From Myxococcus sp. RHSTA-1-4 (GTDB lineage Bacteria; Myxococcota; Myxococcia; Myxococcales; Myxococcaceae): DNA of 51,324 nucleotides. Under the pieces are notes generated by a model. The model saw only the letters and a list, made by a program, of their open reading frames with translations. It searched no databases and was not told the DNA's origin. Location of the stretch: positions 1 through 51,324 of the forward strand of contig NZ_JAIQDG010000053.1 in assembly GCF_020037125.1 (NCBI RefSeq). The letters run 5' to 3'. The position numbers were made by a program, and so were the translations under genes. Positions within the stretch are counted from its first letter, which is position 1. Each line of letters starts with the position of its first letter. This document shows, in pieces, positions 28,345-36,193 of the stretch.

Positions 28345-29325
28345 ATGACGATGATTTCACGCCTTCGCTCGAGCTTCACCGCCCTGCTTGCCGTCACACT
28401 GCTGCCCCTGGTGGTGGCCTGTGGCGGTGAGGGCAAGGTCTCGGTGCTGATGACCGATGCGCCGGGCGACGATCTCAAGACCGCCGTCGTCACCATCTCG
28501 GAGATCTACCTCCAGGGTGGCGGTGACGAAGACGGCGATACCACCAACGACGACATCAGCAAGGCCGGCAGCGACGACAAGGGCGGCCGCGTGGTGCTGC
28601 TCGACGAGCCCGTGACGGTGAGCCTGCTGGACCTGGCCAACAAGACGTCGGAGCTCGTGTCCGAGGCGGTGGTCCCCAACGGTGACTACTCCGAGCTCCG
28701 CTTCGTCATCACCGGCGGCTACATCGAGGTGAAGAACGCGGACGACACCACGACCCTCTTCGCCACCTCCGACGACTACGCCGGGCTGCCCGAGGGCGCC
28801 CAGGTCGGTGGCCGCCTGCACATGCCGAGCTACGCCTCCTCCGGCCTGAAGGTGAAGTTCACCGAGACGCTGTCCATCGAGGGTGAGCAGAAGATCCTCC
28901 TGGTGGACTTCGACGTCGCGCAGAGCTTCGGAAAGGAGGCCGGTGGCTCGGGGCGCTGGGTGATGAGCCCGGTCATCAAGGCCGCCGAGGTCACCGCGTC
29001 CGGCAGCATCAACGTGACGCTGGCGGCGGGCGAGGGCGTGACGCTGCCGACGGTGGGTGACCACCAGGTGACGCTGGCGGACTTCCGCGCGGTGATGATC
29101 AACGCCGCGGGCAGCCGCGAGGAGCTGCCGCTGGCCGACACCAACGGCGACGGCACCTTCGAGGCGAGCTTCAAGTTCCTCATCCCGGGCACGTTCTCGC
29201 TCAACATCGCGGGCCCTGAAGGCATCACCTTCACCACCTCGCCGGCCGGTCCGGTGTCGGTGGAGCTGGGCTCCGGCCGGGACATCACGCAGGCCTTCAC
29301 GCTCACCGGCGCGCAGTCGCAGTAG
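28345..29325 (+). CDS. DUF4382-domain lipoprotein
   Basis: The 326-residue protein has a lipoprotein signal (LVVAC, Cys26) and a DUF4382 domain: GKVSVLMTDAPGDDLKTAVVTISEIYL, then VSLLDLANKTSELVSEAVVPNGDYSELRFVI. It is inferred to be a surface or periplasmic beta-sandwich protein of unknown function. An acidic insertion (GGDEDGDTTNDDISKAGSDDKGG, about 60-80) interrupts the domain and could bind calcium. A second beta domain (about 220-326), with NINV-, ADTNGDGTFEASF and FSLNIAGPEG, looks like an Ig-like or carboxypeptidase-regulatory-like module. A strong terminator follows. Confidence 0.82.
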   Translation: MTMISRLRSSFTALLAVTLLPLVVACGGEGKVSVLMTDAPGDDLKTAVVTISEIYLQGGGDEDGDTTNDDISKAGSDDKGGRVVLLDEPVTVSLLDLANKTSELVSEAVVPNGDYSELRFVITGGYIEVKNADDTTTLFATSDDYAGLPEGAQVGGRLHMPSYASSGLKVKFTETLSIEGEQKILLVDFDVAQSFGKEAGGSGRWVMSPVIKAAEVTASGSINVTLAAGEGVTLPTVGDHQVTLADFRAVMINAAGSREELPLADTNGDGTFEASFKFLIPGTFSLNIAGPEGITFTTSPAGPVSVELGSGRDITQAFTLTGAQSQ

Positions 29326-29375
29326 CGCCAGGAGCGTTCACGAATGCAGGTGGGTTGGCGCGGGGCCGACCCAGG

Positions 29376-29417
29376 CGAGGCGTCGGGGCGTGCTCCCCGA
29401 CGCCTCGTTTTTTATTT
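29376..29417 (+). terminator. Rho-independent terminator after the DUF4382 gene
   Basis: A 13-bp perfect stem (CGAGGCGTCGGGG / CCCCGACGCCTCG, 29376-29388 and 29395-29407) with a 6-nt loop is followed by TTTTTTATTT. It ends the plus-strand unit and lies just before the stop of the minus-strand lipoprotein gene. Confidence 0.9.
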
Positions 29418-29484
29418 CCGCCTCCCCTGCTCCAGGCGGGAAGCGGGCCGCGCTCGCGGTGCTTGGGCCGCGAGCGGCTCGGGC

Positions 29485-30447
29485 TCAGTCAACGACCAGC
29501 GGATGCGGCGGGTGGTAGCTGACGATGGTCAGCACCGGGATGCGGGGAGCCTCGTCCTCGGTGTCGGCGCCGCCGGACATCAGGCGCATGCCGTCGAAGC
29601 GCGCGAGGATGACGTAGTCGCGGCGCGTCTCCAGGAACGGGTCCGCGCGCGGCAGCCGTCCCAGGGCCTCGCGGCCCGTCTCGTCGGAGATGTTGTCGTA
29701 GTGCCGCCGCGTCAGGCTGCGGTCCGTGCGCTGGCGCGTGGTCACCGCGCCGCCGAGGCGCCCCGGGCCGGTGAGCTGCGTCTGCCCGTCCAGGTCGCCG
29801 GAGAAGGAGGACATCGTGTCGGAGCGCTCGCCATACCCCACCGGCGCGTTCGTCTCCACGGAGCTGAGGCTGTGCTCCACGAGCCACACCGTGGGGCGCT
29901 CCCCCTCCGTGCGCTGGTCCGCGACCTGGGCACGCAGCAGGACGTAGCGGCCCTTGTACGTGTCCGGCCGGTCCATGGCGGACGACAGCGAGAAGATGGG
30001 GATGTGCTGCTGCTGGAGGACCTGCAGCTCGCCGGTCACGCTGCCGCCGCGCTGGGCGACCACGCGGGCGATGAGGGACGCGGCCTCCGGACGCACGCGC
30101 AGGTCCTCCGCCCAGGCGCGGCCCAGCAGCGCGTTGAGCTGGGTGAAGGGCGTGTGCTCGATGCAGGCCTTGAGCGCGGCCCAGCCCTCCTCGCGCGAGC
30201 GGGCCCGGACCCGGCGCGCGACGGACTCGCACAGGGCGGGATTGGGGTAGCGGGCCGCGAAGCCCTTCGGGTCCTCCACGGCGCTGGGCGGGGGCGGCTC
30301 GGCCGGAGGCTTCGCGGCGGCGGTCACCTCCCGGCGGGGCGGCGGGTCCGTCCACGTCACGTGCGAGTGCGAGCCGCTACAACCGGCGGCGAACGAGCCC
30401 ATCAGGGCCCAGGTGGGGAGCATCCAGGAATGACGGCGCATGGGCAT
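29485..30447 (-). CDS. Hypothetical lipoprotein
   Basis: The 320-residue protein has a lipoprotein signal peptide (SFAAGC, Cys23), a proline-rich spacer (DPPPRREVTAAAKPPAEPPPP) and then a mainly helical part. It includes RVRARSREEGWAALKACIEH and a beta stretch YVLLRAQVADQ, WLVEHSLSSVET. The end IPVLTIVSYHPPHPLVVD is notable. No family is recognised. It starts five bases after the stop of the cysteine-rich gene, and is the last of a tight minus-strand run with a phosphoesterase and a patatin, so it is probably an envelope partner of them. Confidence 0.75.
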   Translation of the reverse strand: MPMRRHSWMLPTWALMGSFAAGCSGSHSHVTWTDPPPRREVTAAAKPPAEPPPPSAVEDPKGFAARYPNPALCESVARRVRARSREEGWAALKACIEHTPFTQLNALLGRAWAEDLRVRPEAASLIARVVAQRGGSVTGELQVLQQQHIPIFSLSSAMDRPDTYKGRYVLLRAQVADQRTEGERPTVWLVEHSLSSVETNAPVGYGERSDTMSSFSGDLDGQTQLTGPGRLGGAVTTRQRTDRSLTRRHYDNISDETGREALGRLPRADPFLETRRDYVILARFDGMRLMSGGADTEDEAPRIPVLTIVSYHPPHPLVVD

Positions 30448-30452
30448 GACTC

Positions 30453-31151
30453 CTAGAGCGAGGCGGAGCCGGAGCGGGAGGACCTGTCGCGCTCACGGGC
30501 GGTGGGCGCGGACCGCGAGCCCGACGACACCGATGGGAGCACCATCGAGCACGCATCCGCGCACCGGTCATTCAGGCACGCGAGCGTTGCGGGGGGCGCG
30601 ATCTGCTGGGAGACGTCGGCGTAGCAGCGGTCTCCGGTGCCGGGGCAGCCCGCGCGGGCGGCGCACTCGCAGCACGGAGAGGCCACGGTGGCCATGAGCT
30701 GCACCTCCTGCAGCACGCTGGACAGGGCGCGGTAGCAGGCGCGAGCGCCCGGAGCGAAGCGCCCCTTGGCGTCGATGACCGACGCGGTGCCATCCAGTCC
30801 ACACTGGTCGACGGCGGTGGTGAAGCGCCGCTCGCACAGCGCGGTGAGCTTCGTGTCCGGGCGGCCTTCGCGCATGGTGCCCACCGCCTCCGAGCACAGC
30901 GCCCTGGCCGCGTCCTGGAGAATCTTCTTGTTGGCGGTGTCCTGACTGTCATCGGGGCGGCCCGTGGACAGGTCGGCCTCGAAGACGCACTCCTTGCCCG
31001 CGCGTAGCGTGTCGATGGTGCACGCCCACGCGGTGGGAGAGTCGTCCGCGACGGGAGGCGCCGCGAGCGCATCAGGGGGAAGGGCCGGGGCGTTGCCGTC
31101 CGGCGCCGCGCCCAGGAGGAACAGGGAGACGAGGATCGCCTTCATGGACAT
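30453..31151 (-). CDS. Secreted cysteine-rich protein
   Basis: The 232-residue product begins with a signal peptide (MKAILVSLFLLGAAPDGNAPA). All 14 cysteines lie in the mature part, enough for seven disulfides, including PCCEC and GCPGTGDRC and the C-terminal LNDRCADACSMVL. The last 30 residues are Ser/Arg-rich. I know no family. The even cysteine number and export suggest a disulfide-stabilised helical protein outside the cytoplasm. It lies six bases after the phosphoesterase gene and five before the lipoprotein gene, in the same orientation. A second ATG two codons in (31145) is also possible as a start. Confidence 0.7.
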   Translation of the reverse strand: MSMKAILVSLFLLGAAPDGNAPALPPDALAAPPVADDSPTAWACTIDTLRAGKECVFEADLSTGRPDDSQDTANKKILQDAARALCSEAVGTMREGRPDTKLTALCERRFTTAVDQCGLDGTASVIDAKGRFAPGARACYRALSSVLQEVQLMATVASPCCECAARAGCPGTGDRCYADVSQQIAPPATLACLNDRCADACSMVLPSVSSGSRSAPTARERDRSSRSGSASL

Positions 31152-31157
31152 GGCAGG

Positions 31158-32966
31158 TTAGGACGTTGCGCTCCCCGGCACAAACGCTCCCACCTGGGAG
31201 TGTTCCATGCGCCCCTTTCCTACCTTCGTGGGTGGGGCCTTCGTCCTTCCCACGACGATCGGAGGCTCTATCAATTCCGGCGGCGTGGCCCGCTTGTCTT
31301 TGGGGTCGGCCACCCACTCCGGCTCGCGCACCGTCACCCCGGCCTTCCAGGCCCGCGGAACACGGCGGATTCCCACGGGATAGAGGGTCAGCCGCCCTTC
31401 CCTGTCGATTCTCAGCCGCAGGAAGTTCTTCCAGTCGGGAATGGCCAGTGACGAAAACGCCTCGTTGGGGTGGCAACCAAAGACGTTGAGAGAAATGAGC
31501 AGATAGAGGCCCATGAGGGTGGGGCCCACCAGGAACCCACCTGCGAACAGCAGCAGTCCGCTCGCCACGTCCCTCCGCAGGCTGTCCGTCCCGTCCACCA
31601 GGTTTCCGGCCAGCGCGGACGCGGCCCAGGTCAGCAACAACGCGGCGACGAGGTGGGCGAAGCCATGGAGGATTCCCGCGCTCCGCCGCCACCAGGTTCC
31701 GCGGCGCCCATCGGCGAAGCCATACAGCCCCAGCACCACCACCGCGGCCATCAACAGGGAGCCACTGTTCTCGAGGGCCGCCGCCAGCACCGACCCCAGC
31801 GTGTGCGGCGCCCCGGTGGCATTCAGTTCCGCCGCGAGCCCCCAGCCGAGCAGCGCGTAGACGATGCCCATGAGCACGCCGAACCAGGGGTTGTGCGCGA
31901 CGAACCCCAGGTTGCGCCAGGTCATGCGCCGGGACACCTCGCGGCTGGGGAAGCTCTGCTTCAGCTCGTAGCCGCCCGGCCGCGAGTCCACGCGAGGCAG
32001 GTGCGTGGGATGCAGGAAGGCGCCGCCGCCGCCCGCGACGATCTTCTGCCGCCCCTCCTCGTTCTCGTGGCGCCGGTAGTGGTGCAGGTCCCCCGCGAGG
32101 AAGACGCTCACCTTCTTCCCGAGCACCTCCTCCTGGAGGAAGTCGATGTTGTTGTCCAGGAAGGTGCGCCCCGCGTGGGGCTTCACCTGCTGGTAGATCC
32201 ACGCGGGCTCCGCGTTGCAGAGGATGACGCGGTCTCCGTCGCCCATCTTCTTCGCGACCTCCTGGAAGAACTCCACCTGCGCGGCGTCCACGTCCGACTC
32301 GAGCTGCATGTCCGTGCCCAGCAGCCACCAGCCGCGCGGCAGCTTGAGCGCGAAGTAGCTGCGCCGCTGGTGTGTCCGCCACGCCGCGGACTGCCGGCCC
32401 TGGCAGAACAGGCGTAGGAAGGACACGAGCCCGTCGTACCAGTCATGGTTGCCCGGCACGGCGAACAGGTGTGGCGGCACGCGGCCGTGACGGAGCGCGG
32501 CCTCGTAGGGGCGCACCGTGCGCGCCTGGTACTCGTCCACGCTCGCGGTGGGGTACACGGCGTCGCCGCCGAAGACGAGCACCTCGCCTCCCCGCGTCTC
32601 GTGGGTGGCTCCAGCCGGGTCCTTCAGCGACAGCTCCGGATGGGTCACCGCCAGGGCCACCGTGTAGGTGCTGTCCCAGCCGTCGCCCAGGTCGGACACG
32701 TAGTCCAGCCACAGCTCGTCCCGGGGACGCCCGGCTTCATCCACGGAGAAGTCGAAGAAGAGCGGCTGCGGAGAGGCCACCGCGTCCAGCAGCCGGCGAT
32801 CCGCCTGCTTGCCGATGGTCGTCGACAGGAGCGTCTTCAGGCCCGTCTTCGCGAGGACGCCCGGGTTGTACCAGGACACCATGGTGCGTCCGGGCGGAGC
32901 CGAGGGACGGGGCGCGCGGCCCCTGCCAGGAACGGCAATCGTATCGGCGGTCAGCGGCTCGGACAT
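31158..32966 (-). CDS. Calcineurin-like metallophosphoesterase with membrane domain
   Basis: The 602-residue protein has a metallophosphoesterase domain (about 70-320) followed by a membrane domain with about five hydrophobic segments (about 360-510) and a soluble tail. Metal and catalytic motifs are DLGDGWDST, VFGGDAVYP, VPGNHDWYDG (the GNHD core) and the late LAGDLHHYRRHE. Substrate is unknown: the membrane domain makes a lipid-linked phosphate, or a nucleotide at the membrane, likely. GGGAGG lies seven bases before ATG 32966. The patatin gene ends 60 nt upstream, and the cysteine-rich gene begins six bases downstream, so they are probably one operon. Confidence 0.82.
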   Translation of the reverse strand: MSEPLTADTIAVPGRGRAPRPSAPPGRTMVSWYNPGVLAKTGLKTLLSTTIGKQADRRLLDAVASPQPLFFDFSVDEAGRPRDELWLDYVSDLGDGWDSTYTVALAVTHPELSLKDPAGATHETRGGEVLVFGGDAVYPTASVDEYQARTVRPYEAALRHGRVPPHLFAVPGNHDWYDGLVSFLRLFCQGRQSAAWRTHQRRSYFALKLPRGWWLLGTDMQLESDVDAAQVEFFQEVAKKMGDGDRVILCNAEPAWIYQQVKPHAGRTFLDNNIDFLQEEVLGKKVSVFLAGDLHHYRRHENEEGRQKIVAGGGGAFLHPTHLPRVDSRPGGYELKQSFPSREVSRRMTWRNLGFVAHNPWFGVLMGIVYALLGWGLAAELNATGAPHTLGSVLAAALENSGSLLMAAVVVLGLYGFADGRRGTWWRRSAGILHGFAHLVAALLLTWAASALAGNLVDGTDSLRRDVASGLLLFAGGFLVGPTLMGLYLLISLNVFGCHPNEAFSSLAIPDWKNFLRLRIDREGRLTLYPVGIRRVPRAWKAGVTVREPEWVADPKDKRATPPELIEPPIVVGRTKAPPTKVGKGRMEHSQVGAFVPGSATS

Positions 32967-33026
32967 GGCGATACCTCCCAGAAAGCGAGCGCGGAACCTG
33001 ACTCCCCCTCCCGCGGAGCCCCACCC

Positions 33027-35345
33027 TCACACCGGTGGCGCCACGCTCCGTTCCTGTACAGGGGGCCTCGCGGGTTCGTGAGCCCAGACCGCCCGGGTCA
33101 TCGGCGCGTAGCGCTCCCATAGCGGTCCGAGGAAGAACCTCCCGAAGCGGGCCATGGCGGTGAGCCCCGCGCCGCCACGCCGGGCCGGGTGCATGCTGGA
33201 GATGAGCTGGAGGAGCTGCCGCACTCCGAGCGTGAGGACTCCCGCGCCCACCACGCGGCCCCGGGCATCGATGCCCTCGTGGAGCTGGCAGTAGAGCCGG
33301 GTGGTGTCCTTCCACAGCCGGGTGCCCTCGGCGGCGGGGATGGCGCGTGTGCCCTCCAGGTAGTACTCGCGCCCGTCGTGGGCGAAGCGCAGGCCATAGG
33401 TCATCCGCCGCGTGCGCGGGTCGTCCTGCGAATGGAAGATGTTGAAGCTGCCCTGGCGCACCGGGAGGTCCTCTCCGAGGGGCGCGTAGCTGAGGCGGGC
33501 CACGAGCCGGGCGGAGTGACGGATGTCCGTCACGAAGGCGTCCATGTCGGCGACGCTGATGGTGAGGTGGAGGGTGAGCGGCAGGGCCCGGTCATGGAGT
33601 GCGCCCTCCATCGGGTCCGTGGCGCCCAGGGCGAAGGGGCCGGTGAGGGACTCGCGGAAGGTCAGGTCGGGGGTGGGCTCGGTGGTGAGGGTGATCTCCG
33701 GGGTGAGCGGCAGGCCCTGCTCGCCGCGCACGTCGAGGTACCGCCAGGCATCCGAGTAGCCCATGTCGATGAGCGAGGCGGCGGTGACGTGCCCGTCGTA
33801 GACGTCCGTATCGAGCGGCAGCGGACGCTCGGGCTTCACGAGGTGGACGGCGATGGGACGCTGGTGGCCCATCACCACCTCGCCGGCGAGGATTCGCTCG
33901 TTGATTTCCCGGAGCCGGTCGAGCTGCGCGAAGAGCGCGCCGTTGGCGCTCAGCTCCGCCAGATGGGTGTACTGATGGAGGAGGCCGCGGCCATAGGCGG
34001 GGGTATTGCCGATGCACCACAGCACCCAGATGACGTCGGCGCCCCGGCGCACCGCCTCCATCAGGTTGCCGTCCTGGACCCACAGTGAGTCGGTGTAGAG
34101 CGTGCCGTCCCGGTCCACGGGAGGCATGAGGATGGGGGGCGAGAGCCCGGCCACGAGGAGGTCCAGGTCCACGCGCTCATGCGGGACTGCCTCGTTCACC
34201 TTGCGGGCGAAGTCACAGACGTTGAAGGTGCCGTCCAGGAGCTTGCTCGCGCGGATGGCGGACGTGTCCACGCCCAGGTGCGGCAGGACGCGGTGCACGA
34301 GCCGCTCCGCGTCTCCCAGGGCCTCCACGTCCAGCAGGTCCAGTGACTTCCGCGGAGCCGCGAAGGAGAGGAAGTCCCTCACGGGCAGCGTCCGCCACCG
34401 GTCGCACATCTCTCGAGGCGACAGGCCGGACAGCCACATCGCGAGGTTGAGGATGCCGCTCGATGTGGCGTCGACGTGCTGGAAGGTGATGCCCGCGTCC
34501 GCCAGGGCTCGAAGCGCTCCCGCCTGCCAGGCAGCGCGCATTCCGCCTCCGCCAGCCAGGATGAGCGAGCGCTGCTTCCCGTCCCCGCTCCCTCTCGCCT
34601 TCGGCGAAGCAGCGTGCTCGGACACGGCTCGCGCCTTCCGCCCGCGCTTGCTCTTCGAGGCCCTCTTCAGTGACTCGGCTGCCTGGGGCCTCCGTGCGCC
34701 CCTGCCCTTCGCGACTTCTGATGAGGCCTCATGCGCCGCGACCGTCAGTGGCCGCTCCTCGGCCCTGCCCCTGACGAGCTTCGATAGCGCCTTGCGCACC
34801 GTGCCTGGCTGAGGCTCCCACTCGCGCTCTGCGGCCGTCGGAGGTCGCTTGCCGTCCCTCTTTCCCACCGCCTTCAAGGGTGCTGCGAGTACCCCGGCAA
34901 CGAAGGACTTCCGCCCGCGCCCGGCCCGGTCCCCCTCCGGCGGCGCGGCGCTCACCAGGACGCCTGCTCCAGCCATCCGCTGAGTCCGGCCCTCCGGCGA
35001 GGCAGTGCTCACTCCGCCTGCCATCATCCTGCCGGCACGCGCGGAGGCCACCGGTCGCCGTGACATGGCGCCGGTCTCCAGACGTCGGGAGTCACCAACG
35101 GATCGTGGGCTCCGGCGCGAGAGCATGAGCGAGCCGAGCGCCAGCGCTCCGCCGAGCAGATGCCCCGCCGCCAGTCCCAGCGCGAGCGGTGACAGCCGGG
35201 CAAGCCAGGCCTCTGGAATCACCGGCCCCCCGCCCTGCCCTTCAGGCTCATGGGCGGGGGAGCGGGAGTCCTCCATACGAGGTGGGATGGGCGGTTCGGC
35301 TGGCATGACGCAGGCCCCACGTCTCGACTCGACCAGGCTCATCAC
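33027..35345 (-). CDS. Patatin-like phospholipase fused to a GMC/cholesterol-oxidase-type C-terminal domain
   Basis: The 772-residue protein has a membrane segment (about 52-76), a long basic linker rich in Lys/Arg/Ala/Pro (about 80-255), a patatin domain (about 258-535), and a C-terminal beta domain (about 558-745). The patatin motifs are the oxyanion loop LAGGGGMRAAW (263-273), a nucleophile elbow ATSSG with Ser295 (normally GxSxG, first Gly replaced by Ala) and the Asp425-Gly426 dyad in WVQDGN. The C-terminal part (FRESLTGPFALG, LPVRQGSFNIF, DPRTRRMTYGLRF, RLWKDTTRLY) resembles the domain attached to some GMC/cholesterol-oxidase-type enzymes. That suggests lipid or sterol ester handling at a membrane. 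ATG 35306 is a shorter possible start. Confidence 0.8.
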   Translation of the reverse strand: MMSLVESRRGACVMPAEPPIPPRMEDSRSPAHEPEGQGGGPVIPEAWLARLSPLALGLAAGHLLGGALALGSLMLSRRSPRSVGDSRRLETGAMSRRPVASARAGRMMAGGVSTASPEGRTQRMAGAGVLVSAAPPEGDRAGRGRKSFVAGVLAAPLKAVGKRDGKRPPTAAEREWEPQPGTVRKALSKLVRGRAEERPLTVAAHEASSEVAKGRGARRPQAAESLKRASKSKRGRKARAVSEHAASPKARGSGDGKQRSLILAGGGGMRAAWQAGALRALADAGITFQHVDATSSGILNLAMWLSGLSPREMCDRWRTLPVRDFLSFAAPRKSLDLLDVEALGDAERLVHRVLPHLGVDTSAIRASKLLDGTFNVCDFARKVNEAVPHERVDLDLLVAGLSPPILMPPVDRDGTLYTDSLWVQDGNLMEAVRRGADVIWVLWCIGNTPAYGRGLLHQYTHLAELSANGALFAQLDRLREINERILAGEVVMGHQRPIAVHLVKPERPLPLDTDVYDGHVTAASLIDMGYSDAWRYLDVRGEQGLPLTPEITLTTEPTPDLTFRESLTGPFALGATDPMEGALHDRALPLTLHLTISVADMDAFVTDIRHSARLVARLSYAPLGEDLPVRQGSFNIFHSQDDPRTRRMTYGLRFAHDGREYYLEGTRAIPAAEGTRLWKDTTRLYCQLHEGIDARGRVVGAGVLTLGVRQLLQLISSMHPARRGGAGLTAMARFGRFFLGPLWERYAPMTRAVWAHEPARPPVQERSVAPPV

Positions 35346-35699
35346 GGTCAGGACTGCTTCACTCCGTGGGCCTGCCCCTCCGGCGGCACGGCGTCAGCCA
35401 GGGGAACCTATCGCAAACGTGTGGAGCACTCCCGTGGGGTGCAACCCCACCAGCACCCGCGCGGTTCCGTGCCCTCAGGGGAGTTCCTACCCGTTCGCTC
35501 ATGCATGGAGGCTCATGACCAACCGGCGATGCGGGCGGACGTCTCCACCTCGCGCTGCCGCCGCTCGTCCACGCGCTCTCAATCCCTCTCGGTCGCGGCG
35601 CACCGCGCACGGTTGGGCCCCGTGGCCGACACGGTTTTCAATCGTCTCGAGACGCGCCAGCGGGCACCGGCCGGTTTACGCGGCCGTTTCGGGGAGGCG
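35346..35699. other. Intergenic region between patatin operon and 35735 gene
   Basis: About 350 bases without a convincing gene. It holds a perfect 7-bp hairpin, GTGGGGT-GCA-ACCCCAC, at 35434-35450, with no T-tract. No promoter that I would defend was identified. Confidence 0.5.
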
Positions 35700-35702
35700 A
35701 TG

Positions 35703-35738
35703 ATGTCCCTGACCCTGACGCGCGAGGTGGACCGGTGA
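35703..35738 (+). other. Possible 11-codon leader ORF
   Basis: ATG 35703 has a strong GGGGAGG at 35691-35697, five bases upstream, and encodes MSLTLTREVDR. Its stop TGA (35736-35738) overlaps the GTG of the next gene (35735), which would couple translation. The next gene also has its own GAGG, so this could be coincidence. Confidence 0.35.
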
Positions 35739-36085
35739 GCCAGCAGGAGGCGGGCTGGAAGCCCTATGAAGACGGTGGCTCCATCGGCTGGATGGGCTCG
35801 CAGGGAGGCACCATCGCTCGCGACGAGGACCTCGCCGGGCAGGTGCGCCTCACCTACGAGGTGGACGACTCCCGCTCCTTCCACGCCATCACCTGCTCCG
35901 TGGCGGGCTGGCTCCTCCACCACCGCTTCTTCGACAACGCCGCCGACGCCCTCGCCGCCTTCGACGCCATGAAGCCGGCCCTGGAGAAGCTTCGTACCCG
36001 GCTCACGGAGGGAGGTCCGAAGTCTTCCGCAGAGGCCCGCGCGGGAGGCCCCCTCCTCGCGGCCTTCATGGCCCGTTTCTCCTGA
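35735..36085 (+). CDS. Small hypothetical protein
   Basis: The 116-residue protein starts at GTG 35735, preceded by GAGG at 35724-35727. It contains GWKPYEDGGSIGWMGSQGGTIARDEDLAGQVRLTYEV, a CSVAGWLLHHRFFDNAADALAAFDAMKPALEKL helical part and a loosely structured tail. It has no signal peptide or membrane segment. I do not recognise it; the DxAxxAF...M pattern resembles small proteins that work as adaptors, but this is not evidence of function. A short upstream ORF overlaps its start. Confidence 0.7.
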   Translation: MSQQEAGWKPYEDGGSIGWMGSQGGTIARDEDLAGQVRLTYEVDDSRSFHAITCSVAGWLLHHRFFDNAADALAAFDAMKPALEKLRTRLTEGGPKSSAEARAGGPLLAAFMARFS

Positions 36086-36147
36086 AGCAACGCGGTCTCG
36101 CCCCCGGGTCATCCGCGCCCCGTCGAAACTGTCATGGGGTTCACGCT

Positions 36148-36174
36148 AAAGGTGCGGCGTCTCTCCGTACCTTT
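36148..36174 (+). promoter_or_regulatory. Imperfect inverted repeat upstream of the X25 gene
   Basis: AAAGGTGCGG and CCGTACCTTT match at 9 of 10 positions around a 7-nt loop, 20-46 bases before ATG 36194. It could be an operator or a leader hairpin. A second small stem GAGGG-GGA-CCCTC (36180-36192) covers the ribosome site and may slow translation. Confidence 0.45.
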
Positions 36175-36193
36175 CCGCTGAGGGGGACCCTCC

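Noticed and set aside
35434..35450. Perfect 7-bp hairpin GTGGGGT-GCA-ACCCCAC as terminator or riboswitch
   Set aside because: It has no T-tract and no further conserved structure around it. It is recorded only as a feature of the gap.
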